Positions 1 through 6,383 of a stretch of 8,391 nt of DNA are shown here, one piece after another. The position numbers were made by a program, and so were the translations under genes. Position 1 is the first letter of the stretch; each line of letters opens with the position of its first letter. The DNA lies in the NCBI GenBank assembly GCA_022781015.1, contig JALEUF010000058.1, positions 1 to 8,391 of the forward strand, in the 5' to 3' direction. This DNA comes from Caryophanales bacterium. Lineage in GTDB: Bacteria; Bacillota_I; Bacilli_A; RFN20; CAG-826. Below the pieces are notes generated by a model. That model saw only the letters and a list, made by a program, of their open reading frames with translations. It made no database searches and was not told the origin of the DNA.

Positions 1-453
1 GGCCTGGTAAATAATAAACCACATTACCATAATAGAAGCGGCATTAGATATAACTAATCCCTGCGACTTCAAGGTATAGGCTTGCATGACCTGTCCCCCA
101 CTTGCCCCAGGAGTAATATCGCTATAGAACTGTCCGACAAAAGAAGCTGCTAGGCCTTGATGGAATTTATATTGCCTTGTATAAAGACGGCAAAAAGCCC
201 AAATAATGACCCCATCTACGCAATAAGAAAGGAAAACCATGCCAATAATGATGACCATATATACCCAATCGGCCTTCGAGAAAGCATCAATAACCTTTCC
301 AAATTGATCGCCCCACAAAGACAACGTCAAAGAAATAGCCGTGGCTATCAAGACGATTAAAATATATAAAACATATTTAACAGTCTTTTTCTTGTTTGTT
401 GGAGTTGGAGCGTCTTTGTTTTTGTTAGATATAATTGCCATAGAAGCAAACAT
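1..453 (-). CDS. Flippase-like / LPG-synthase transmembrane-domain protein, 5' part
   Basis: This is the first 151 codons of an integral membrane protein that runs off the left edge. The ATG at 453-451 starts a short polar N-terminus rich in Lys, Thr and Pro (residues 10-24). Hydrophobic helices follow at about 26-48, 62-88 and from about 135. The diagnostic stretch is at residues 109-121 (F-Y-S-D-I-T-P-G-A-S-G-G-Q), followed by Q-A-Y-x-L-K. This matches the conserved Y-x-x-I-T-P-x-x-x-G-G-x-P region of the UPF0104/LPG_synthase_TM family, the flippase half of MprF. Related proteins are thought to move lipids or glycolipid intermediates across the membrane; the substrate here cannot be told. 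An AGGG on the minus strand at 463-460, six bases before the ATG, is the likely ribosome binding site. A second in-frame ATG at 441 is possible. The gene lies 52 bases after a TetR gene on the same strand. Confidence 0.85.
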   Translation of the reverse strand, partial: MFASMAIISNKNKDAPTPTNKKKTVKYVLYILIVLIATAISLTLSLWGDQFGKVIDAFSKADWVYMVIIIGMVFLSYCVDGVIIWAFCRLYTRQYKFHQGLAASFVGQFYSDITPGASGGQVMQAYTLKSQGLVISNAASIMVMWFIIYQA

Positions 454-458
454 ATTTT

Positions 459-477
459 ACCCTAAATTCTTTAGGGT
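459..477 (-). promoter_or_regulatory. Perfect 19-bp inverted repeat over the flippase ribosome binding site
   Basis: The plus strand reads ACCCTAAA-TTC-TTTAGGGT, two perfect 8-base arms around 3 bases. On the minus-strand transcript the second arm carries the AGGG that is the probable Shine-Dalgarno of the flippase gene, ending six bases before its ATG. It could be an operator for the adjacent TetR protein, whose family binds palindromes, or an RNA hairpin that hides the ribosome binding site. No T-run follows, so it is not a standard terminator. The repeat itself is certain; its function is inference. Confidence 0.6.
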
Positions 478-505
478 AGTGATAGGGAGTTATCTTAAGT
501 AGTTA

Positions 506-1045
506 TTAATCCTTTATTAAAGGGCTGAAATTAATGACAAATGTCTTGATTAAATCTTCAATCGGAACATCATATCCAGAATCGCACCAAGCACGGAATA
601 CCCCTACTCCAGCAGAGAAAAGGAAGATTCCAACATATTTTTTGGTTTTTTCATCGCCTCTAAGATGAGGTGCGATGGTTTGGACTACGATTGGTTCGAA
701 AGTTTTCTTTATCTTATATGTAAAATGGGATTGGGAAATATCGACAACAGCCTGGATTTTAGTCGCATTATCTTTTAAATAGTTACCTGTTTCGTATAAG
801 CCTTCAAGATAATTGCCGGTAGAATGTTTAAATATTATCTTTGAAATATCAGAGATAATGATGTTTTCTACATCATCAATGACATCTGAAACATTTTCAT
901 AATGTAAATAAAAAGTCGATCTAGATAGTCCTAGATTAGAAGTAATATCTTTAACCGTAACGCCTTGAAAAGTGTTTTTCTTAAGCAATCTTAAGGTCTC
1001 TTCTCTTATATCTTCTTTAGTTTTTTCTACGCGTAAGCTTTTCAT
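506..1045 (-). CDS. TetR/AcrR-family transcriptional regulator
   Basis: This 179-residue protein has the size and layout of a TetR-family repressor. Residues about 10-55 form the N-terminal DNA-binding domain, with the helix-turn-helix at about 28-50 (V-T-V-K-D-I through L-G-L-S-R-S-T-F-Y-L-H-Y). The rest is the helical ligand-sensing and dimer domain. The segment at about 140-160 (F-L-F-S-A-G-V-G-V-F-R-A-W, then S-G) resembles the C-terminal region of the DhaS-like TetR group of Firmicutes (TetR_C_8 type), where a G-x-x-G-x-x-x-x-W pattern is common. The ATG at 1045-1043 has no clear Shine-Dalgarno. A GATAAT -10-like hexamer lies at 1062-1057, and a palindrome ACACGTGT sits just upstream at 1073-1080, so autoregulation is plausible. 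The gene lies between a membrane protein and a flippase on the same strand, the likeliest targets. The ligand is unknown. Confidence 0.88.
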   Translation of the reverse strand: MKSLRVEKTKEDIREETLRLLKKNTFQGVTVKDITSNLGLSRSTFYLHYENVSDVIDDVENIIISDISKIIFKHSTGNYLEGLYETGNYLKDNATKIQAVVDISQSHFTYKIKKTFEPIVVQTIAPHLRGDEKTKKYVGIFLFSAGVGVFRAWCDSGYDVPIEDLIKTFVINFSPLIKD

Positions 1046-1056
1046 AACAAAAAAAG

Positions 1057-1080
1057 ATTATCACTAAAATGAACACGTGT
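1057..1080 (-). promoter_or_regulatory. Possible TetR promoter/operator: ACACGTGT palindrome and GATAAT box
   Basis: In the 35-base gap upstream of the TetR gene, the perfect 8-base palindrome ACACGTGT (1073-1080) lies ten bases before GATAAT (1062-1057 on the minus strand), which differs from the -10 consensus at one base. A palindrome in the promoter spacer would suit self-repression. The matching -35 (TATAGA, 17 bases upstream) is poor, and eight bases is short for a TetR operator, so this is tentative. Confidence 0.3.
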
Positions 1081-1800
1081 CTATATTGAGCATTTTACTT
1101 CTTTTTCTAATATTTTTAGGGATTTTTTATATAAAGAAGGCAGTCCCCCTTTAAAGGAAAAATAATAAAGAGAGGATGTTTTCTTATCATAAATCAAGGG
1201 CAATAAAGACTTTAACCTAGGCTCACTTAATCCAAAAGAAGCTTCTTCTAATGAGATGAGTTTAATTGAATATTCCTTTAAGAATTCCAAATCGCCATCA
1301 GTTAAATTATCTACACATAGGAAATCTATTAATAAATAAGAACGTGCTTTCTTATTGAATGGACCAATATTAAAAGAATCGTGTTCAACCTTGCTTTTAA
1401 AAGATGATGTATTTTGGAAAGAAAAGGCATATACCTGCTTTCCATAATCTAAAGTAAACCTGCTTCTAACATAATTCTTATTATCAAATTCATATTTATT
1501 TTCTAGGTGTTTTTTAAATGATTCCAAATCGAAATTAGATACATGGGTCAATTCAATTGAAGATAATTTGGCTCCTCTTGATGTTATAAAATATTCATTT
1601 ATGCCTTTGCTAGTTTTAGACACTACGACTAAGAAAATTATAGCCAATACAAAGAAAATCCCCATTCCAACATAAAATAGATATGATCCATATCCAAATC
1701 TTTTTAAGTAATAGAAGATGATGATGCTAGAAATGGAACAAACAAAAATAAAAACTAAGATGGAAATTAATGTTATTACTTTCTTCTTGCTATATTTCAT
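1081..1800 (-). CDS. Unrecognised protein with two N-terminal membrane helices
   Basis: I do not recognise this 239-residue protein. It has a basic start (M-K-Y-S-K-K-K), a hydrophobic helix at about 8-31, a short loop with Lys-Arg and Gly-Tyr, and a second helix at about 38-61. A soluble part of about 175 residues follows, rich in Lys, Ser, Phe and Leu. Two helices with a basic start suggest a hairpin anchor with both the N-terminus and the C-terminal domain in the cytoplasm. No catalytic motif is visible. The ATG at 1800-1798 has no Shine-Dalgarno, but a good promoter lies immediately upstream and could give a leaderless message. The stop is TAG at 1083-1081, and the TetR gene begins 35 bases further on, so the two may be co-transcribed. 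It could be a membrane-associated accessory protein of the TetR/flippase group, but this is only context. Confidence 0.7.
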   Translation of the reverse strand: MKYSKKKVITLISILVFIFVCSISSIIIFYYLKRFGYGSYLFYVGMGIFFVLAIIFLVVVSKTSKGINEYFITSRGAKLSSIELTHVSNFDLESFKKHLENKYEFDNKNYVRSRFTLDYGKQVYAFSFQNTSSFKSKVEHDSFNIGPFNKKARSYLLIDFLCVDNLTDGDLEFLKEYSIKLISLEEASFGLSEPRLKSLLPLIYDKKTSSLYYFSFKGGLPSLYKKSLKILEKEVKCSI

Positions 1801-1807
1801 AATTTGG

Positions 1808-1837
1808 ATAATAAAAGAATAAGCAAGTATTAGTCAA
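1808..1837 (-). promoter_or_regulatory. Putative sigma-70 promoter for the two-helix protein gene
   Basis: On the minus strand, TTGACT (1837-1832; five of six to consensus) and TATTAT (1813-1808; five of six) are separated by 18 bases. Transcription would start near 1801, almost at the A of the ATG at 1800, implying a leaderless or very short leader, in keeping with the lack of a Shine-Dalgarno. The -35 box overlaps the stop codon region of the broken DegV gene at 1832-1830. Confidence 0.5.
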
Positions 1838-2723
1838 TGTTTTTTAAATCAATAAAACCGTAACCCGCTAAATATGGCCCATACCTAAAGCCAATCGCAG
1901 GAGAGAATATAACATCAGGAAAATTGGTTTCAATTCCCGCGGTCACTTCTTTTTCCTTTAAAGTTTCTAGAAATTCCTTGCCAGTATATAGGTGGAATAA
2001 AAGATATTCTTTTCTTTTTTATCTCCGATAAGTTCTTTTACCTTTGCAAAGGTATCATCAAAAGCAATACGTTGGAAAGGGGTGTTTTTAATCATATCGA
2101 AATAATGATTTTAGTAAGCTTAAATTCTGGAATATGATGAAACACCTTGGCAAAAATGTTTTTTCTTAAAGAAACTAGGTGATTTGCATATACGTAATCA
2201 ATGTTTTTAGCAAGGGCAACTATGGTTTGGTTTTTAATTAACTTTTCTACCTTAACTAATATATCAGATGTAGGAACGCCCTTATTGACCATTTCCTGTA
2301 CTTTAAGGGCAATATAGCCTTGGTTAAAACCAAATGTCCTTGAGTTAATGACATATGTCCTTATTTTAGATGCGAAATCTTTTGATAAAGAGCAAACGAA
2401 ATCATAGGTACCACCGAAGCAAGAAGAAAAAGTTACAAAAATAATTTCATCATATTTTTCTTCTATAGCCTTATTAAATATAGAAACAATCTCATCATGA
2501 GTAGGCATGCTTGCTTTAGGCAATGATTTTTGGATCTAAGATCTTCTAAGGAAAAATAGAAAACGTTAGGATCAATATATTTTCCCAAAACTCTAGTTGT
2601 TCCATTATGTATAGCAGTCATATGAAGACGAGTTATCCCGTAACAGTTATCAATCCCTTCAACATAATCCAGGGAATCGGTTGTTGTTGATACTACTAAT
2701 CGCTTCAATTCTTTGTCCGTCAA
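1830..2723 (-). pseudogene. DegV family protein, broken by three frameshifts
   Basis: Read with three one-base corrections, this stretch encodes about 297 residues, a normal DegV length. The family binds fatty acids (the FakB proteins work with the kinase FakA). Segment 1 (from 2723) carries the N-terminal T-D-S motif and an I-D-P-N-V-F-Y element. Segment 2 (2523-2092) carries L-P-K-A-S-M-P, matching the family's P-x-T-S-Q-P, then S-S-C-F-G-G-T-Y, matching S-S-x-x-S-G-T-Y. Segment 3 runs about 2095-2010. Segment 4 (2009-1830) carries S-P-A-I-G-F-R-Y-G-P, matching the C-terminal p-v-i-G-x-H-x-G-P. All shifts are in the same sense, each fixed by adding one base near the A-runs at 2531-2527, 2112-2109 and 2020-2010. 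The start appears to be TTG at 2723 with AAGG five bases upstream. An in-frame ATG at 2750 is followed two codons later by TGA. It is either a decaying gene or affected by base-calling errors. Confidence 0.8.
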
Positions 2724-2749
2724 AAAAACCTTAACACCAAATCAAAACA

Positions 2750-2763
2750 TTAACAAACGTTAA
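2750..2763. repeat. Small inverted repeat upstream of the DegV remnant
   Basis: TTAAC and GTTAA arms (2750-2754 and 2759-2763) flank a 4-base spacer, 27 bases before the TTG start of the DegV remnant, in a very AT-rich 101-base gap (2724-2824). It could be a repressor site. Short arms in AT-rich DNA are common by chance. Confidence 0.25.
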
Positions 2764-2824
2764 ATTTAAAATCGATTATTTATTAACTTATTTTTAAAAA
2801 ATAGATCAAATATTAATACACGGG

Positions 2825-3613
2825 TTAAATGGTTTTTCTTTTTCGTTTGGTTTTGCGTTCATCTATTAGCACACCATAACGGATAGCGTCTAATGTAGGA
2901 TTATAATATTTGTAGCAGCTCAAAAATTTATCAACATCCTTGCCAATTAGTTTCTCTTCATATCCATCTTCATAAAAAATATTTAAGCCTTCATCATCAA
3001 AATATTTGACCAAAACCAATTTCTTTACATTCCTAGTTGATAGGTATTTGCTCCCTAGATAAGAAGTGCTCTCATAGAAATATTCGGGGAGTTCTTCTTC
3101 CGTTACAGGCCCGATTGTCCCATCTTTATTAGAAAGGAAACGAGTACATTCAAAACTTGAACCAACTATGCCTAATTTGCTTCCTAGACTTTGGTAATAA
3201 ACATTAGCGTCCACATATTTGGAGCCTTCATCTATATAAGGAAGTTGCAATAGTTCAGCTTCCTTAGCATCATCAAATAGGTTCTTATTATCGATGTAGA
3301 TTCCATTTTCATCAACCTGGAATTCATAATTCCCGTAACTAAATTTTCCGCTCTTCTCCAAAGAAAATATATTGTCATACAAGTGATATAGATCTAACCC
3401 TTTGACTAATTGATCATTATGGATTTTAGTAGGTATGTCATTGAGGATAACTACATAACCCTTAAAAGGGAAATCTATAAGTTTGCTTAGATCTCCGCTC
3501 GAGAGAATGAAAACAAAATCTCGTGGAGATGAATGTTGTTTCTTAAATGCAGACATTATTTTTTGAAAGGATGCAACGTCTTTAATCCCTTTTGCTAAGT
3601 ATATCATCAACAT
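2825..3613 (-). CDS. Unrecognised protein, about 262 residues, 5' end uncertain
   Basis: I do not recognise this protein. The frame is open from a TTG at 3634 that directly follows a TAA, giving 269 codons. I prefer the first ATG at 3613-3611 (262 residues), with another ATG two codons later. None has a convincing Shine-Dalgarno. There is no signal peptide or clear membrane helix. The first 80 residues alternate hydrophobic strands (F-V-F-I-L and Y-V-V-I-L) with charged helices, suggestive of an alpha/beta fold. The rest is rich in Tyr, Asp, Glu and Lys, with aromatic repeats such as Y-F-Y-E and Y-K-Y-Y. The tail is strongly basic (K-T-K-R-K-R-K). Upstream, another frame is open from about 3681 to the same A-run (3619-3616) and could be a lost N-terminus, so truncation or a frameshift is possible. 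It ends in TAA 102 bases before the DegV remnant. Confidence 0.6.
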   Translation of the reverse strand: MLMIYLAKGIKDVASFQKIMSAFKKQHSSPRDFVFILSSGDLSKLIDFPFKGYVVILNDIPTKIHNDQLVKGLDLYHLYDNIFSLEKSGKFSYGNYEFQVDENGIYIDNKNLFDDAKEAELLQLPYIDEGSKYVDANVYYQSLGSKLGIVGSSFECTRFLSNKDGTIGPVTEEELPEYFYESTSYLGSKYLSTRNVKKLVLVKYFDDEGLNIFYEDGYEEKLIGKDVDKFLSCYKYYNPTLDAIRYGVLIDERKTKRKRKTI

Positions 3614-3705
3614 TATTTTGACAGCCCAAAGCAATTAAGACAAACCAAATTCAAAGCTAAGCCACTTATTAGGCAAAGATTAATGATTATTTAAAGTAAT
3701 GGATA

Positions 3706-3735
3706 TTAAAAATGTCCTGGGATAGCCAAGACATT
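3706..3735 (-). terminator. Rho-independent terminator after the dehydrogenase gene
   Basis: On the minus strand, AATGTC and GACATT pair (six base pairs), followed by one mismatch and TGG/CCA pairing around a five-base loop (3721-3725). A T-run, TTTTT when counted with the end of the stem, leads into AATAT. It begins eight bases after the TAA of the dehydrogenase gene, so it separates that gene from the next one. Confidence 0.7.
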
Positions 3736-3743
3736 ATTATTAA

Positions 3744-4523
3744 TTAAGCACCTTTCTTAAGTTGTTTAGCAGATACCTTAGTCACAAATTTTCTAGAGAA
3801 GAATCTTGGGGCAAAGCAAGATAACCTGTTTTTAAATCCCATGATGGCAAAGTCTTTCCCCTTAATTGATTTCTTATAACCATAAGTAGCGACATCTAGC
3901 GAACTATAAGGTTTAATCTTCGAGAATGTATAGTCGTTATGGGCTTTAGATACAAATTTCGAATTAAATGGACCAGGGCAAAGAGTCAATAGATGGACAT
4001 TGGTCTTCCTTAATTCATAGGCGATTGATTCACCTAGAATTGCTACAAAGCTTTTAGTAGCGTGGTAAGTGCACATATATGGCCCAGGAACTAATCCTGC
4101 TATAGAAGAGATATTGATGATATGCCCCTCATCATTTTTAAGCATGTCGTCAAGAAATACACGAGTGAAATATAAAAGGGCATTGCAGTTGACTTCAGTC
4201 ATCTTTAATTGTTTTGAAATGGCCATATCCTTGAAATCACAGCAATCACCAAACCCGGCCGCATTAACTAGATTATTAACGAAATATCCATTGGTTTTAG
4301 TAAAATCGAAAACCTTTTGCAAATCATCGATTAAAGATAAATCCGCGACTAATAAATCAATTTGAGTATCAGGGCTTTTTTCTTTTACATAGGCTTCGGT
4401 TTCCTTTAGACCTGCTTCGTCAACATCAACCAAAACCAAATTGTTGCCGTTTTTAGCATAAATATAGGCAAATTCCTTGCCAAGGCCACCACCGGCACCG
4501 GTTATAAGAGTTACTTTTTCCAT
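3744..4523 (-). CDS. Short-chain dehydrogenase/reductase (SDR family)
   Basis: This is a classical cytoplasmic SDR oxidoreductase of 259 residues. From the ATG at 4523-4521 it shows the Rossmann nucleotide motif T-G-A-G-G-G-L-G at 8-15, N-A-A-G at 87-90 (variant of N-N-A-G), N-I-S-S at 137-140 with the catalytic serine, Y-H-A-T-K at 153-157 (catalytic Tyr153 and Lys157) and C-P-G-P at 182-185. The second strand ends in an acidic residue (L-V-L-V-D-V-D, about 29-35), which in this family usually favours NAD(H) over NADP(H). The substrate cannot be predicted. The basic C-terminal tail, with Arg/Lys-rich pieces after residue 225, resembles DltE/YqjQ-type SDRs. An AAGGA lies ten bases before the ATG. 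The frame is open upstream to a TTG at 4628, but the extension has no Shine-Dalgarno or family match. A TATACT -10-like box lies upstream, and a terminator follows, so it looks like a single-gene unit. Confidence 0.92.
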   Translation of the reverse strand: MEKVTLITGAGGGLGKEFAYIYAKNGNNLVLVDVDEAGLKETEAYVKEKSPDTQIDLLVADLSLIDDLQKVFDFTKTNGYFVNNLVNAAGFGDCCDFKDMAISKQLKMTEVNCNALLYFTRVFLDDMLKNDEGHIINISSIAGLVPGPYMCTYHATKSFVAILGESIAYELRKTNVHLLTLCPGPFNSKFVSKAHNDYTFSKIKPYSSLDVATYGYKKSIKGKDFAIMGFKNRLSCFAPRFFSRKFVTKVSAKQLKKGA

Positions 4524-4730
4524 TAAATTTAATTCCTTCTTGAACGTAGTATACTTCCTTTTGTCAAAAAGTGTTTTAGAAAATAGCAAAACCGCTACAC
4601 GGGTCGCTTCTTTTTTTAAATCAAACAATAATCGAATTATATCAATGTAAGAATATGAGAATTTTCCAATCGAAAAATAAATAGATTATTTTTATAGCAG
4701 GAGTAAAATAGTGAGAATTTTGGAGCAGGT
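4524..4730. promoter_or_regulatory. Divergent intergenic region between SDR and lipoprotein operon
   Basis: This 207-base gap separates genes reading away from each other and must hold promoters for both. For the minus strand, TATACT near 4547-4552, inside the palindrome AGTATACT, is the best -10 candidate; its -35 is weak, and a TTGACA nearby is only eight bases from it. For the plus strand there is an AT-rich stretch (4661-4695) without a clear hexamer pair. A 10-base direct repeat TGAGAATTTT occurs at 4656-4665 and 4712-4721. Confidence 0.4.
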
Positions 4731-4734
4731 ATGA
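4711..4734 (+). other. Possible 7-codon leader frame overlapping the LRR gene start
   Basis: A GTG at 4711 is preceded by AGGAG at 4699-4703 with an ideal seven-base spacing. It reads seven codons (M-R-I-L-E-Q-V) and stops at TGA 4732-4734, which overlaps the ATG at 4731 in the arrangement ATGA. This is the geometry of translational coupling. It could equally be chance, since the LRR gene has its own GGAG at 4722-4725 lying inside this frame. Confidence 0.3.
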
Positions 4735-6365
4735 AAAGAAAATCATTAGTTGTATTAACTCTTCCACTTATTCTAGGGATCGCTAGCTGTGCAGGAGAAA
4801 GCACTTCAAGTAGCAGTCAAACTAATACAGAAACGGAAGAAAGTTCAACCGTCATTACAACTGAGTCTAGCAAAGATAGCACTTCTTCAGTCGACCCAAA
4901 TCAATTAAATCTAAAATTTGCTATTGCTGGAGATGAAGCCATTTTATTGAAAGTCAGTGGCAATGTCGAAGAAGTCGAAATCCCTTCAACTTATGAAGGT
5001 AAACCAGTCACTAGAATTGGCAAAAATGCATTTGAAGGCATGACGAAAATGAGAAAGCTAGTCCTTAATGAAGGTGTTAGGGAAATAGAAAAAAGCGCTT
5101 TCTTTGGCTGCACTAACCTTGATGACATTACTTTACCAAGCTCATTAAGAAAAATAGATAATTACGCGTTCGTAAATATCCCATATCTAGAAACGCTTAC
5201 CTTGCCTGAAGGGCTAGTTGAAATCGGTTCTGCCGTTTTTTCTGGATGTAAGGGGCTAAAAAATATATCGATACCTAATTCGATCGAAAAAATTGGGGGG
5301 AATAATTTTTCTACCGAAAAACTAGTGACCACCACCTATGAAGGAATTGATTATTTAGGCAATGAAACTAATCCATACGTCTTAGCGTTAAGGCTTAACA
5401 AAGGCAATGTTTCACCTACTTCTATTAAATTACACGAGAATACCAAAGTACTTGGCGGTTCCTTATTAGAAAGTGAATCTAGCGTTACTAGCATTACCTT
5501 AAACGAAGGCCTAGTTACAATTGGAGGAAGCTCATTAAGAGGTACTTCTATTACTTCGATTACTATACCAAGCTCAGTAAAGACTATTTCTGAATATGCC
5601 TTCAGTGGTTGCAAATCCCTAAAAGAATGCACGATTAACGGGAATGGGCTAAAAGCAATTGAACACGAGGCCTTCTCTGGAGCAGCTGCCTTAACCAAAT
5701 TAGATATACCAAGTTCAGTTGAAGAAATCGGTTATTATGCATTCACTGAATTCGATTCCGCTTCAAGCTTCACCTATAACGTAAAGGATAACGGCAATTA
5801 CATCGGAAACGAAGCCGATCCATATCATGCCTTTATCGGAATGGTTGATAACAAAGCCACTGCATTTACTTTGGATTCATCAGTTAAAATCCTAGCAGGA
5901 CAATGTTTTAGAGATGCAACTAACCTTGCCTCCATTACTATTCCAAATTCAGTTACCTATATTGGGGATGGGGCTTTCTTCCAAGCAACATCATTAACCT
6001 CAGTAACCATTCCATCTAGTGTAGAAATAATGGAAGGCGCTACATTTGATTCTTGTTCTTCTTTAGCTTCTATCAAACTAGAAAATTCCCCAACCATATT
6101 AAAATCAGGATTTGCCCAATCTTGCACTTCCTTAACCTCGTTTACTATCCCAAGCAGTGTTAAGAAATTAGAAACCGGATTATTTGATAGAGATACTTCT
6201 TTAGAAGAATTATATATTCCATCAACAGTAGTCGAGATTGAATCTGGTGCGATTAGAAGCGTTCCAAACACAGTTTTAAATATCCAAGCAGAAAAAGCTT
6301 TACCAATGTATGAAAAGAATTGGTTTAGCGGAGTTAAAGAATTCCATTACGGTATTAATAAATAA
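4731..6365 (+). CDS. BspA-like leucine-rich-repeat lipoprotein
   Basis: This 544-residue protein is predicted to be exported and lipid-anchored outside the membrane. Residues 1-19 form a signal peptide with a basic start and hydrophobic core. The lipobox I-A-S-C places the lipidated cysteine at 20. A Ser/Thr/Glu-rich stalk covers about 21-57. From about 80 to 510 are BspA-type LRRs (LRR_5 family) with the recurring pattern I-x-x-x-A-F-x-G-C-x-x-L-x-x-I-x-I-P-S-S-V. Two inserts, Y-L-G-N-E-T-N-P-Y at 208-216 and Y-I-G-N-E-A-D-P-Y at 357-365, break the LRR pattern, and each is followed by similar sequence, pointing to an internal duplication. The end (about 517-541) has the Trp/Tyr-rich cap usual for the family. 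Such proteins often mediate binding to host or neighbouring cells, but the partner here is unknown. GGAG lies five bases before the ATG. The next lipoprotein starts 18 bases after the TAA. Confidence 0.92.
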   Translation: MKRKSLVVLTLPLILGIASCAGESTSSSSQTNTETEESSTVITTESSKDSTSSVDPNQLNLKFAIAGDEAILLKVSGNVEEVEIPSTYEGKPVTRIGKNAFEGMTKMRKLVLNEGVREIEKSAFFGCTNLDDITLPSSLRKIDNYAFVNIPYLETLTLPEGLVEIGSAVFSGCKGLKNISIPNSIEKIGGNNFSTEKLVTTTYEGIDYLGNETNPYVLALRLNKGNVSPTSIKLHENTKVLGGSLLESESSVTSITLNEGLVTIGGSSLRGTSITSITIPSSVKTISEYAFSGCKSLKECTINGNGLKAIEHEAFSGAAALTKLDIPSSVEEIGYYAFTEFDSASSFTYNVKDNGNYIGNEADPYHAFIGMVDNKATAFTLDSSVKILAGQCFRDATNLASITIPNSVTYIGDGAFFQATSLTSVTIPSSVEIMEGATFDSCSSLASIKLENSPTILKSGFAQSCTSLTSFTIPSSVKKLETGLFDRDTSLEELYIPSTVVEIESGAIRSVPNTVLNIQAEKALPMYEKNWFSGVKEFHYGINK

Positions 6366-6383
6366 CAAAGGACAATATATAAA

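Noticed and set aside
157..360. Plus-strand 67-codon open frame
   Set aside because: It is antisense to the flippase-like gene, whose family motif is clear on the minus strand. The translation has no family features.
459..477. Inverted repeat read as a terminator for the TetR gene
   Set aside because: There is no T-run after either arm, and the repeat lies directly against the flippase start.
2463..2523. Two separate overlapping genes in the DegV region
   Set aside because: The two frames carry consecutive parts of one DegV protein, so this is one broken gene and not an overlapping pair. The tail of the first frame past the shift has no DegV similarity.
2742..2750. ATG-TTT-TGA upstream of the DegV start read with TGA as Trp
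   Set aside because: The extension has no Shine-Dalgarno, and the other genes use TGG for Trp with no internal TGA. TTG at 2723 with AAGG is a simpler start, or this is another lesion of a decaying gene.
4524..4628. 35-residue N-terminal extension of the SDR starting at TTG 4628
   Set aside because: It has no Shine-Dalgarno, and the glycine motif normally comes within the first 15 or so residues. The ATG at 4523 has an AAGGA and gives a standard length.
5000..6250. Repetitive DNA that might be a CRISPR or tandem repeat array
   Set aside because: The repetition is at protein level (LRR pattern), is diverged in DNA and is in frame throughout, with no constant repeat and spacer layout.
5351..6271. 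Minus-strand open frames within the LRR gene and similar ones in the 633-residue gene
   Set aside because: They are shadows of strongly supported repeat and lipoprotein coding sequence on the plus strand.
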